59,951 nucleotides of DNA from Microcella alkaliphila. Its GTDB lineage: Bacteria > Actinomycetota > Actinomycetes > Actinomycetales > Microbacteriaceae. The notes under the pieces are model-generated. The model saw only the letters and a program-made list of their open reading frames with translations, was not told the origin of the DNA and searched no databases. Both the position numbers and the translations under genes were made by a program. The stretch is taken from the NCBI RefSeq assembly GCF_004216855.1, contig NZ_SGXT01000001.1, positions 1-59,951 on the forward strand. Reading direction: 5' to 3'. Shown in pieces: positions 37,650-46,173 of the stretch (the stretch's first letter is position 1; the number at the start of each line of letters is the position of its first letter).

Positions 37650-38261
37650 ATGCGGGTATCCGTTCGTACCGCTGTCGTTTCGGTCGTCTTCTGCATGGTC
37701 GCCGTTCTTGGTGGGTGCTCTGGCGTCGAGAGTGAAAGCCCGGAGCCGGGCGCCTCGTCGACGCCGGGCGCCATTGAGGTCGAGGAGCAAATCTTCACTG
37801 TCGACGTGACGCTCGCCCGTTCACTGCTGGATCCGGCGCGCTCGCTGACCGACGAGGAAATCATCTCCGGCGCGGCGGATAACGGGATCTCGGCGGCCGT
37901 CGCGGGAGACGAGGTCGTCTACACGTTGACGAAGGCGCAGCGCGACGAGATGCTGACGCAGATGCGGTCTTCTGCTCAGGAAGCCATTGACGAGATGGTT
38001 GCCGATGACTCGAACTCGGTCACGGGTGTCGACTTCAACGAAGAGATGACTTCGTTCGAGGTGTCTGTGGATGGCGCTCGGTTTGCGCCGCTGGAGGGCC
38101 TTCTTGTCCTCGGGTTCTATGTGCAGGGTGCCTTATACCAGCAGTTCGATGGCGTGCCAGTAGATGAGGTCGACGTCTTGGTGGAGTTCGTGGACGACAC
38201 GACGGGCGAGGTGCTTGAGACGGGGTCGTACCAGGAAATGCGGACAAACTTAGGGCAGTAG
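37650..38261 (+). CDS. Lipoprotein of unknown function
   Basis: The 203-residue precursor has a signal peptide with lipobox VLGGC (Cys about residue 23), a Ser/Pro/Gly-rich linker and an acidic domain without a recognised family (IISGAADNGISAAVAGDEVV). It would sit on the outer face of the membrane. The ATG at 37650 has GGAGGAG 8 bases upstream. It lies just behind the IS256 remnant, in accessory DNA. Confidence 0.72.
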   Translation: MRVSVRTAVVSVVFCMVAVLGGCSGVESESPEPGASSTPGAIEVEEQIFTVDVTLARSLLDPARSLTDEEIISGAADNGISAAVAGDEVVYTLTKAQRDEMLTQMRSSAQEAIDEMVADDSNSVTGVDFNEEMTSFEVSVDGARFAPLEGLLVLGFYVQGALYQQFDGVPVDEVDVLVEFVDDTTGEVLETGSYQEMRTNLGQ

Positions 38262-38534
38262 GGGACTGACTTTTGCCGGTCGATGGCAACCCCTGGATGA
38301 ACTTCAGACGGCTGCAAACAGGAATGCCGCACGGAGAGGTGACATCTGAGATGTCTTGAACGCGCGGGCGTCTCGTAAGGAAGTCGCCGTACCCAAGGAG
38401 CCTGCCAAGCGCATGTGGGACGGTGGGCTCCCGAGCATTGCACCGGAGATCACGCCGGCCGGGGTCAGAACTTGGCTCGGTTCGCTCGGATCAGTGTTTT
38501 CCGTGCTTGAGGCAAGTTTTTCGACTTTGCGGGC

Positions 38535-39014
38535 GTGTCAGCCGAAAGTGCCGCACACATGCATTTCATGGACCCTTCAAACGCCGCGCGAGCGCGGAAC
38601 ACTACATTTCACCCACGTGTGGCAGCAGGCGTACCAACAGGGGGTGAGTTCACCGCGCGGGATCGGGCAGAAGACGCCCTCGCGCTCTCCAGTGCGGAGC
38701 AGGTCCCTGCCCACACTCCTATGGACCCAGAAGCTGCGCTGCGGTTCGCCGAGCAGTTGGTGGCGAGCAAGACTGCTCGCTTTCGCATGTCCGACGAGTC
38801 GATCCGAGACGACATCGCGCAGGACGCGGTCCTGTCTGCCCTCACCTCGGTGTCCAACAACCGTGCCGAAGGACTTACCGAGGGACTGATCGCTAGCGCC
38901 GTCAGGCGTGCCATGTCTGCTGCGATCTCCGAGCAAGGTGGCGCGCGCTGGCCCGAAGGTGTCAAGGCGCTTCGGATGCTGGATGAACAGGTGGAGGCGT
39001 TCGCCCGCGAGTAG
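38535..39014 (+). CDS. Hypothetical accessory protein, 5' part (possibly interrupted gene)
   Basis: The 159-residue frame has possible starts at 38535 (GTG), 38559 and 38568 (ATG). It includes NTTFHPRVAAGVPTGGEFTA, a short motif I associate with actinobacterial plasmid or phage proteins, and a helical part DDIAQDAVLSALTSV reminiscent of sigma-factor region 2. It ends in a TAG at 39012, and the same frame continues open to 39578. The two parts may be one gene broken by a nonsense mutation. Confidence 0.55.
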   Translation: MSAESAAHMHFMDPSNAARARNTTFHPRVAAGVPTGGEFTARDRAEDALALSSAEQVPAHTPMDPEAALRFAEQLVASKTARFRMSDESIRDDIAQDAVLSALTSVSNNRAEGLTEGLIASAVRRAMSAAISEQGGARWPEGVKALRMLDEQVEAFARE

Positions 39015-39029
39015 GGTCGAGAACCGACC

Positions 39030-39578
39030 ATGCGCGAGCGCAACGAACTCGCGCTTCAGATTCGAGACAACTGGCCCGACCCGCGACACCGACCACACAA
39101 CGCCTACCAGGCTCGAGTCATCCAGGAGGCCCGTCATCAGTCTCGGGACGCCCACCTGGAAACGGGCGGTGTCGACCCGGCGGAACTTATCGACGACGGT
39201 GAAGACCTTCGGCACTTGATCGAGATGGTGGAGGACGGGTCTGTCACCAAGGAGGTGGTCCGGCTGCGACTGTGGAACGCCGTCGCCAGGCAGGAAGGAG
39301 TGCCGCTCATCAACCGTCGACTGCCGGCCGGCACCGACGCCACGAAGAACATCCGCGCGGTCTCCGCAGCAGGCGGGCCGCTCGCGATCGCACGACGCTT
39401 CGTCCTGACCGAGGAGCTCACGCCGGAAGTCGAAGCGTTGCTCTACCCGTTCCACATTCGCCTAAGCAGGGACGCGCTCGACATCGCTCGGCTGCTCGTC
39501 TCGCGAGGCTCCGCTGGCGAGGTGTTGTGGCAGGCCGCGACCTTCGCCGCCGCTGACCGTTCGATGATGAGTCGGTAA
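39030..39578 (+). CDS. Hypothetical accessory protein, 3' part (same frame as 38535-39014)
   Basis: A 182-residue frame beginning MRERNELALQIRDNWPDPRH, rich in charged residues and helical. It is in the same reading frame as the previous entry, separated only by the TAG codon and five sense codons. There is no good ribosome site before the ATG at 39030. No family is recognised beyond the pattern of mobile-element proteins. Confidence 0.5.
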   Translation: MRERNELALQIRDNWPDPRHRPHNAYQARVIQEARHQSRDAHLETGGVDPAELIDDGEDLRHLIEMVEDGSVTKEVVRLRLWNAVARQEGVPLINRRLPAGTDATKNIRAVSAAGGPLAIARRFVLTEELTPEVEALLYPFHIRLSRDALDIARLLVSRGSAGEVLWQAATFAAADRSMMSR

Positions 39579-39783
39579 GACCCTGCTCGTACTCCATCGT
39601 GTGTCCAGATCACGCGCCGAAGCGACTCACGCGTGACACACGGACTGTCCTCGCAGTGGTCTCGCGCTGCCCTCGGAAGGTCGAGGTGGGTTTCGCCGCG
39701 TTTAGAGGTTGACGGCAACTCGACCGTCGTCTCGGCCCGCCTCGCAAGCGATTCGGGTCATCCAACGGAAGGTGATACCTCTC

Positions 39784-40179
39784 ATGACTCAGAACTTCGA
39801 CCCCCGCAACGACCAGGCCGGCCTGCCGTCTCTCGGGGCTGCCATCGCGATCCTGATCGACCGCGACCCGCTGGCGTTGCAGCACCAGGCGTGGCTGCAC
39901 CTGGCGGCCGACCGGTTCGAGCACGTGCACAAGTTCGGCGACTTGGGCGACACCGTCCCGCCGGAGGAGAGGGCCTCGGTCTACGCGCCGTTGCTGGTGG
40001 CCGCGTGCGGCGGCGTGCTGCCGACGATCTCGCAGTACGCCGCACACATCGCGCTTCACGTCGGAGGCCCGACCCAGGACTCGATCGACATGGTCCTGGA
40101 GCAGGAGCCGGCCGTCATGCGCGCCTACTGGCACGTCCTGCCTCCGAGGGCTATCGCTGACCAGATTCAGTTCCTCTAG
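39784..40179 (+). CDS. Hypothetical protein
   Basis: The 131-residue protein (starts MTQNFDPRNDQAGLPSLGAA) has balanced composition, a histidine-rich middle (WLHLAADRFEHVHKFGDL) and no signal peptide. The ATG at 39784 follows GGAAGGTGAT. I do not recognise a family. Its neighbours are also accessory ORFs. Confidence 0.55.
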   Translation: MTQNFDPRNDQAGLPSLGAAIAILIDRDPLALQHQAWLHLAADRFEHVHKFGDLGDTVPPEERASVYAPLLVAACGGVLPTISQYAAHIALHVGGPTQDSIDMVLEQEPAVMRAYWHVLPPRAIADQIQFL

Positions 40180-40202
40180 GGGAGTCCGCCGAGCCCTGCG
40201 CC

Positions 40203-40241
40203 TGTCCGCAATCGGTAGCGACGGAACACTGATTGCGGACA
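40203..40241. repeat. Perfect 11-base inverted repeat in a 350-base gap (40180-40530)
   Basis: TGTCCGCAATC (40203-40213) and GATTGCGGACA (40231-40241) are perfect inverted copies 17 bases apart. A related TGTCCGAAAAC lies at 40299-40309. GAGACG is repeated about 3.5 times at 40322-40342. No gene is seen in 40180-40530. The half-sites resemble the TGTCYG edge of serine-resolvase sites, but no recombinase gene is adjacent. Confidence 0.55.
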
Positions 40242-40530
40242 CGAGTTCTGCAACGACCTGAACCCCGAGTTCTCGCGGGTCTTCGTGGGCTCTCTGAAAG
40301 TGTCCGAAAACCTTCGATTTTGAGACGGAGACGGAGACGGAGCTGACCGCGGTCGGTGGGTGAATTCGCCCTCGGCTCAACTCGGGGCAATTCAAAGTGA
40401 CGGGCAATGCTCTCGACGAACGTCCCCAGCCCCACGCGCGGTGCTTTCGACGCTGCCGTAGCGCGGGTACCAATGCATTCCCGGATCCATCGGGAAAGGG
40501 GAACTCACTCCGCGGTGCCGCTGGCCCCTA

Positions 40531-41292
40531 CTACTTGTCGACGAGGGTTATCTCAAACGTGTAGAGATCAGGTGAGTAGCAGTGCTGTCCGTGTTCGACG
40601 GCGCGGCCGGAACTGTCGAAAGCGGTTCGCTTCATTGTTAGCACGGCGGCATTCCGGGGGAGTGATAGGAGCTCGGACTCGGACATGGTCGCGCTGCGGG
40701 CGCCAATCTGTTGCTTCGCGATCTTCATCGTGGTTCCGCGCGTTCGCAAGAGTTGGTACAGCCCGCGGTTGGCGAGTTCGTCTTTCGTGAAGTCCGCGAA
40801 CTCGCTTGGCAAGGTGTTGTCCAGGACCGCCAGCGGGACTCCGTCTGCGTAGCGAACCCGAGTGACGTGAAGGACTCGATCCCCCACTGCCACTCCTAGG
40901 GCGTTGGCTATCGTCTCGTCGGCAGTGCCAATCTCGTGCCGGACGACAGTTGTTGTGGGGTTTTGACCGGTTTGGCTCAAGTCTTCGTAGAGACTCGTCA
41001 ATTCCACATTGCGGGTGACTTGCCCGTGGACTACTTGGGTGCCGATGCCGCGACGCCTTACCAAGAGGCCCTTGTCGACCAACTCTTGGATCGCTCGGCG
41101 CACCGTCGGGCGAGAAAAGCCGAATCGCTGTCCAACGGAGACTTCGTTCTCCAGCCGAGCACCCGCCGGCAGCGTTTGGTCTCGGATGGCGCGCTCAAGA
41201 CGAGTGCTGATCTGGTGGTACAGCGGCATGGGGCTGGACCGGTCCAACTCAAGAAAGAAGTCTGCAGGCAGCACTGTCTCTGGTTGAACCAT
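40531..41292 (-). CDS. iolR: GntR-family (HutC/UTRA) regulator, probable inositol repressor IolR
   Basis: The 253-residue protein has a GntR winged helix (MPLYHQISTRLERAIRDQTL, then VGQRFGFSRPTVRRAIQELVDKGLL) and a C-terminal UTRA effector domain (VLHVTRVRYADGVPLAVLDN). The ATG at 41292 follows AGGAG. It is divergent from 41424 in the second inositol cluster. Actinobacterial IolR of C. glutamicum is GntR type, and a site in the divergent region matches the motif I recall for it. The name is therefore probable but not proven. Confidence 0.75.
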   Translation of the reverse strand: MVQPETVLPADFFLELDRSSPMPLYHQISTRLERAIRDQTLPAGARLENEVSVGQRFGFSRPTVRRAIQELVDKGLLVRRRGIGTQVVHGQVTRNVELTSLYEDLSQTGQNPTTTVVRHEIGTADETIANALGVAVGDRVLHVTRVRYADGVPLAVLDNTLPSEFADFTKDELANRGLYQLLRTRGTTMKIAKQQIGARSATMSESELLSLPRNAAVLTMKRTAFDSSGRAVEHGQHCYSPDLYTFEITLVDK

Positions 41293-41317
41293 AAGCCGCT
41301 CCTGTCACACCATTGCG

Positions 41318-41401
41318 TTGTCAGAACAATCTAACACGGACCATTCATGTAAACCCTTTCGACACGTCGCCTCATGGGCTAATATCAGAATGTCCTGACA
41401 A
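41318..41401. promoter_or_regulatory. Two inverted candidate GntR/IolR operators
   Basis: TTGTCAGAACA (41318-41328) and TGTCCTGACAA (41391-41401) are near-perfect inverted copies (10 of 11) flanking the divergent promoters. TGTCCTGACA fits KGWCHTRACA, the C. glutamicum IolR motif as I remember it, at all ten positions. The first site lies 26-36 bases upstream of the regulator start, suggesting autoregulation. The second lies 23 bases before the transaldolase-like gene. Confidence 0.6.
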
Positions 41402-41423
41402 AGTTGTTCGCTGGAGGCTCACC

Positions 41424-42518
41424 ATGATTTCTCACGTTGTCGAAGAGGCCGAATCAGAGCTTCCGCTCAAGCACGCGGCGAGACGCTTCCCGACCGTGTT
41501 GTGGAACGATTCGGCTGATCCAGTCGAGCTTGCATCGTCGATTGAGTTCGGCGCAGTCGGTGCGACGTGCAACCCCGTGATCGCCGTGGCTGCAGTCAAA
41601 GCTCATTTGGACGTGTGGAGGCCCCGAATCCACGAGCTCGCGGCCCTGCACCCGTCGGCAACGGAGTCAGAACTGGGTTGGCTTGTTGTCGAGGAGCTAT
41701 CGGTTCAAGCCGCTCGCCTGCTCGAGCCAGCGTTCAGGGCCAGTGGGGGCAGGGACGGACGACTGTCCCTGCAGACGGACCCCCGGCTGCACCGAAACGC
41801 TGCGGCCCTCGTCGCGCAGGCGGTCCGTTTCGCTGCGCTGGCGGACAACATCATCGTGAAGATCCCGGCGACGTCGGTGGGACTCGTAGCTATCGAGGAG
41901 GCGACCTATCGGGGCGTCAGCATCAACGTGACTGTCTCCTTCACTGTCGCGCAGGCGGTCGCGGCTGGCGAGGCCATCGAGCGGGGGCTTAGGCGTCGGG
42001 CTGACGATGGGTTACCGGAGCGCGAGTTCGGTTCCGTTGTCACGATCATGGGTGGTCGATTGGATGACTGGCTGAAGAGCTGGGCGCTCAAGAATCGCGT
42101 CTTGATCGATCCCGGCTACTTCGAGTGGGCAGGAGTCGCAGCACTCAAGCGCGCCTACGAGGTGTTCACCGAAAGGGGATACCGCTCGCGGGTGCTTTCC
42201 GCGGCCTTCCGCAACCACATGCAGTGGTCCGAGCTCCAAGGCGGAGACCTCGTGGTCTCACCCCCGTTCGACTGGCAGGCCCGCATCAATGAAAACCGCA
42301 TCGAGGCAGAGGACCGCATCGGCGTGCCCGTCGATCCGGAGATTCTGAACACGCTCCTCGCGAAAGTGCCGGAGTTCCGACGCGCGTATGAGATCGACGG
42401 GATGACACCTGAAGAGTTCGACACTTTCGGCGCGACCGTGAAAACCCTTCGCCAGTTCCTCGAGGCCGACGAGCAGCTGGACTCGCTCGTACGGGACGTC
42501 CTACTGCCGACCGCATGA
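41424..42518 (+). CDS. Transaldolase-family protein
   Basis: The 364-residue TIM barrel has transaldolase marks: the first strand aspartate in LWNDSADP, the motif GATCNPVIA in place of the usual TSNPxI, and the Schiff-base lysine in NIIVKIPATSVG. The ATG at 41424 follows GGAGG. It is divergent from the GntR gene and overlaps the thioesterase by 4 bases. A transaldolase or related dihydroxyacetone-transferring aldolase would act on sugar phosphates from inositol breakdown (inference). Confidence 0.8.
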   Translation: MISHVVEEAESELPLKHAARRFPTVLWNDSADPVELASSIEFGAVGATCNPVIAVAAVKAHLDVWRPRIHELAALHPSATESELGWLVVEELSVQAARLLEPAFRASGGRDGRLSLQTDPRLHRNAAALVAQAVRFAALADNIIVKIPATSVGLVAIEEATYRGVSINVTVSFTVAQAVAAGEAIERGLRRRADDGLPEREFGSVVTIMGGRLDDWLKSWALKNRVLIDPGYFEWAGVAALKRAYEVFTERGYRSRVLSAAFRNHMQWSELQGGDLVVSPPFDWQARINENRIEAEDRIGVPVDPEILNTLLAKVPEFRRAYEIDGMTPEEFDTFGATVKTLRQFLEADEQLDSLVRDVLLPTA

Positions 42519-42940
42519 GCACATCCCAGGATGATGTCGCGTTTCGCTCGCGACGATGGGTGCGCCCAGAGGACCTGAACGCGCACGGTACGCTCTTCGG
42601 GGGCAGCCTCCTTCGCTGGATTGATGAGGAGGCGGCGATCTACGCGATCATCCAACTCGGCAACCCTCGCGCCGTGACCAAATACATGTCCGAAATCGAT
42701 TTCGCCAGTACTGCAGCGCAAGGCGACCTGGTTGAGATTGGGATCCGCGCCACATCATTCGGCACCACATCGCTGACCATGCGGGCGGAAGTTCGCAACA
42801 TGATCACGCGCGCGCGCATCCTCACCATCGAAAAGATCGTGTTCGTCAGCGTGGACTCCGAGGGAAATCCCCTACCTCACGGGTATCGCGACATCACCTA
42901 CGACCGCGACAGATTGCCCGAGGGGAAGCAGACAACCTAG
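42515..42940 (+). CDS. Hotdog-fold acyl-CoA thioesterase
   Basis: The 141-residue protein has the YciA/BACH-type pattern VRPEDLNAHGTLFGGSLLRWIDEEAA and the second block MSEIDFASTAAQGDLVEIG. It should hydrolyse acyl-CoA. The start overlaps the transaldolase-like gene (ATGA). It is convergent with the SDR gene. Its role beside inositol genes is unclear; relief of CoA thioesters made by MmsA is one option. Confidence 0.87.
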   Translation: MSTSQDDVAFRSRRWVRPEDLNAHGTLFGGSLLRWIDEEAAIYAIIQLGNPRAVTKYMSEIDFASTAAQGDLVEIGIRATSFGTTSLTMRAEVRNMITRARILTIEKIVFVSVDSEGNPLPHGYRDITYDRDRLPEGKQTT

Positions 42941-42949
42941 CGATGTCAC

Positions 42950-43729
42950 TCACGAAGGTGCAGGGGTCCCGCACGACGCGGATGTGCCACCGTCGACGGG
43001 GATGATAGCTCCAGTGATGTAGCCGGCGTCAGGACTCGCAACGAAGAGCGCGACGCGCGCGATGTCTTCGGCGAGAGCGACTCGACCTAGTGCGATCCGG
43101 TTTAGAAGTCGGCCGGTGAAGGCGACATCATCGAGTCGGGACCTGGTGAGTCTGGACACCGTGAACCCGGGAGCAATGGCGTTCACTCGCACTCCTGATG
43201 CCCCCAGATCCAACGCCAGACCCTGGACCAAGACATTGACCGCTGCCTTCGTGGCGCCGTACGCAAACATTCCCCATTCGCCACGGAGCCCCGCGACCGA
43301 AGAGACGGCGAGGAAGTTCCCCCGGGTATCTCGAAGATGTGGGGCGGCGGCGCGAGCAAGAGCAATCACGGCGTCGACATTGATGGATCGCAGGCGATGC
43401 CACGCTTCATCGTCGAATGTGTCAATGGCACTTGGTTCGCTCGTGCCAGCGCTGGCAATGACGACATCTAGCTTGCCGAAGTGTTGAACTGTAGATGCGA
43501 CTGCTGCTTCCGTCGCTCCAAGCACCGTGAGGTCGGCGCTGATAGCGAGGGCCCGGTCGTCAGGGTATCCGCGCACCGCGTCGTCAAGCGACGTTGACGT
43601 TCGACCAACGACAGCCACGCTCGCGCCCTGTTCGAGAAACGCACGAGCGATCGCCAAACCGATGCCCGAACCGGCGCCCGTGACCAATGCGACTTTGCCC
43701 GCGTAGGGGTAAGTCGCCCAGGCGATCAC
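42950..43729 (-). CDS. Short-chain dehydrogenase/reductase
   Basis: The 259-residue SDR has the cofactor motif VTGAGSGIGLAIARA, the structural NAG region as ASAGTSEP (asparagine replaced), the catalytic serine in LAVSSVAGLRG, YGATK (Tyr/Lys) and the C-terminal GYITGAIIPVDGGTS. It overlaps the TIM-barrel gene upstream by 4 bases. It may oxidise or reduce a keto-inositol or sugar intermediate. Confidence 0.88.
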   Translation of the reverse strand: MIAWATYPYAGKVALVTGAGSGIGLAIARAFLEQGASVAVVGRTSTSLDDAVRGYPDDRALAISADLTVLGATEAAVASTVQHFGKLDVVIASAGTSEPSAIDTFDDEAWHRLRSINVDAVIALARAAAPHLRDTRGNFLAVSSVAGLRGEWGMFAYGATKAAVNVLVQGLALDLGASGVRVNAIAPGFTVSRLTRSRLDDVAFTGRLLNRIALGRVALAEDIARVALFVASPDAGYITGAIIPVDGGTSASCGTPAPS

Positions 43730-44739
43730 GCGGCTTGCGAGTCTTCGAGAGCTGCGTTCGCCGCCAGAAGAACTTCTGCCGCCACTGCGATGCCCTCGAG
43801 CCGTCCCAACTCGACATCTTCGTGCTCGATGTTGACCATCATGTCGGGATCAACCTCATGGAGTGCGCGGAGGAATTCCGTCCAGTACTCCACGTCATGG
43901 CCCTTGCCAAGCGCGACGAAGTCCCATGCGGCGTTCTTCGGCCACTCGTTCGCCCACTCATCGCCGCCGAGGTTGGTGCGCGGCTCATCTGCTGGAATGC
44001 GGCGGAAACTGTTGTCGAGCACGCCGTTGAGCGCGGCCCACTCTCGGTTCACTCGTACGTCTTTCGCGGCAGCGTGGAACACTAGAGAGCCGAGGTGGCG
44101 AACGACCGTCACTGGGTCCATCTGCTGCCAAAACAGGTGCGAGGCGTCGAGCTCCACTCCCACGTTCGTCGCACCGGTGAGTTCGATGAGCTTGTGAACG
44201 TCGGCGGAGTTGAACACGAGATTTTGCGGGTGAAGCTCAAGAGCTACCTTCACGTCATGGTCACGGGCCAGGCGGTCAGTCTCTCGCCAGAAGTCTGCGG
44301 CGATCTCCCACTGATAATCGAGCACATCCAGCGCGGCAGAGTTCCACGCGTTGACGACCCAGTTTGTTCTTGTTGACCCAGGTTCGCCGCCAGGGAGGCC
44401 AGACATCGTTACCACCCGATGTTGGCCCAGTCTTTGGGCCAACCGAATCGCTCGTCGTACGTCTTCAGCGTGCTTGTCCCCGATGACGCGGGTGGGGTGC
44501 AGGGGATTTCCGTTGCAGTTGAGTCCAGCAATCTCGACTCCCGTGCCGTCGAAGATCTCCAGAAAGTCGTCGCGAGCAGCATCGCTCACCAGGATGTCGT
44601 CGAAAGTGGGTATGTGCGTGGCGGGAAGGAATCCGCCAGTGTTGAGTTCGATGCCGGTGAGGCCGACTTCGGCAATCGCCTCCAAAGCAGCGGGGAGGGG
44701 CCGGTCGTGCAAGATCGCGTTGTACAGTCCGAGTCGCAT
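43726..44739 (-). CDS. Xylose isomerase-like TIM-barrel protein
   Basis: The 337-residue protein shows metal-site elements: ALELHPQNL (Glu), GVELDASHLFWQQ (Asp, His), LVFHAAAKDVRV (His, Lys) and VNIEHEDVELG (Glu). The start at 44739 is the ATG of MRLGLYNAILHD; upstream residues are antisense-like. It may act as the inosose dehydratase or epimerase of this cluster, which has no canonical IolE. It is 13 bases downstream of the dehydrogenase gene and overlaps the SDR. Confidence 0.78.
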   Translation of the reverse strand: MRLGLYNAILHDRPLPAALEAIAEVGLTGIELNTGGFLPATHIPTFDDILVSDAARDDFLEIFDGTGVEIAGLNCNGNPLHPTRVIGDKHAEDVRRAIRLAQRLGQHRVVTMSGLPGGEPGSTRTNWVVNAWNSAALDVLDYQWEIAADFWRETDRLARDHDVKVALELHPQNLVFNSADVHKLIELTGATNVGVELDASHLFWQQMDPVTVVRHLGSLVFHAAAKDVRVNREWAALNGVLDNSFRRIPADEPRTNLGGDEWANEWPKNAAWDFVALGKGHDVEYWTEFLRALHEVDPDMMVNIEHEDVELGRLEGIAVAAEVLLAANAALEDSQAA

Positions 44740-44752
44740 GAGCGGTTCCCCC

Positions 44753-45943
44753 CTAATCGTCGAGACGCACGACAGCGCCGCCGAGTCGCTCAGACTCGGC
44801 CACCGCTGCGAGCAGTTCCATGTTGTGGACGCCTTCGGCAAATCCGGCGTTACGAGGCAGAGAGATCGACTCGTCTAGCCCCGCGACTTCTTCCAGGAAC
44901 GCCCGTGCCTGAAAAAGGAAGCCTTCGTTCTGACCAAATCCGACTCCGGCGACATCTATGGGCATACCGCCGGCGACGTACGGGTGGGGATTGCCCAACG
45001 GGATACGACGGTAACCCTGTTGAGCCGGATCTCCTTCAGTGAGGAACAGTTCAATCTCCGCCGGGCGCGTTTGATTGAACTTCGCTGCTCCTCGCTCCGC
45101 GAAAACCTCAATCTGGAGGTCGTTGGCGTGACCAACCGCGACGCGAGACACCTCGATGGTCCCGGCAGCACCGCTGTCAAACGCTAGCGAAAAGGTGGCG
45201 TAGTCGTCGTTGTCGACGGTGTCATAGTCGTCCGAGACCTCTGCATGTCCGTGGCCGGACACCACCCCCACGGGCTTCGGGCGCTGAGGGATCACCGTGG
45301 CGAATCGGCCACCGCCTACTTCGGTGACGGTACCGGCCAGAAACTCTGCGAGGTAGCTTGCGTGGCTGCCGACATCTGCGAGTGCGCCAGAGCCCGAGGG
45401 GCCTTTGAAACGCCAGCTGATCGCAGATTTCGGGTCTGCCGCGTAGTCGGTCCAGTAGCGAATGCTGACGTGAAGGACCTTCCCGAGTTGTCCGGTCTGA
45501 ATGAGATCCCGGATGTAGGCGATCCCCGGCGACCGTCGAAATGTTAGGCCGATTCGCGCGACCGTCGATGCGGAGTCGGCGGCCGACGCCATCGCACGAG
45601 CAGATTCGAGCGTGTCCGACAGAGGCTTCTCGCACAGTACGTGCTTGCCAGCGGAAAGAAGCCCCTCCACGATCTCGCGGTGCAGGTGGTTCGCGACAAC
45701 CACGCTGACGACATCGATGTCATCAGCTGCGGCGATGGCCTGCCATGTCGTGTCGTGTCGGGAATAGCCGAATCGCTTCGCGGCGGCCTGCCCCGCTGGC
45801 TCGTAGGCATCAGCGATGGAGACAAGGCGAACTGACGGCAGAACGCTTTCGTACAGTGCAGGTGCGTTCCGATAGGCCGCGGCGTGCGCCTTACCGGCCA
45901 TTCCTGCACCAATGACGGCAACGCCGATACTTGAAGTGGCCAA
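44753..45943 (-). CDS. Gfo/Idh/MocA-family oxidoreductase
   Basis: The 396-residue protein has IGVAVIGAGMAGKAHAAAY (Rossmann), VLCEKPLSD (catalytic Lys) and GALADVGSHASYLAEFLAG. A TTG start at 45943 with AGGAGG 6 bases upstream is chosen over the longer open frame, whose N-terminus is not family-like. It resembles the enzyme at 12120. It heads a dehydrogenase, TIM barrel, SDR operon and probably oxidises an inositol isomer. Confidence 0.85.
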   Translation of the reverse strand: MATSSIGVAVIGAGMAGKAHAAAYRNAPALYESVLPSVRLVSIADAYEPAGQAAAKRFGYSRHDTTWQAIAAADDIDVVSVVVANHLHREIVEGLLSAGKHVLCEKPLSDTLESARAMASAADSASTVARIGLTFRRSPGIAYIRDLIQTGQLGKVLHVSIRYWTDYAADPKSAISWRFKGPSGSGALADVGSHASYLAEFLAGTVTEVGGGRFATVIPQRPKPVGVVSGHGHAEVSDDYDTVDNDDYATFSLAFDSGAAGTIEVSRVAVGHANDLQIEVFAERGAAKFNQTRPAEIELFLTEGDPAQQGYRRIPLGNPHPYVAGGMPIDVAGVGFGQNEGFLFQARAFLEEVAGLDESISLPRNAGFAEGVHNMELLAAVAESERLGGAVVRLDD

Positions 45944-46042
45944 CGCAGTCCTCCTGGACGAAACGGTCCGGCCTTCACAGCGCCGGCGCAGTGGGGAACC
46001 CTTAATCAGGGCCCCGATACTCGAACGATATAGTTGTCCGAA

Positions 46043-46053
46043 TGTCCTGTCAA
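46043..46053. promoter_or_regulatory. Candidate GntR/IolR operator upstream of the dehydrogenase operon
   Basis: TGTCCTGTCAA differs at one position from the site TGTCCTGACAA at 41391-41401. It lies about 100 bases upstream of the TTG start at 45943 on the promoter side of that minus-strand operon. It supports common control of both operons. Confidence 0.45.
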
Positions 46054-46173
46054 TGTTTCCCGAGCCCTGGATCGTATCGGAGGGGGCGGAGACCCGAGTG
46101 AACCCTTCTCCCATTGCAGTTGGAACAGTCCAACGAGGGTGGCGCTGACGGCCAATGGGAATCGCCGCGCTAA

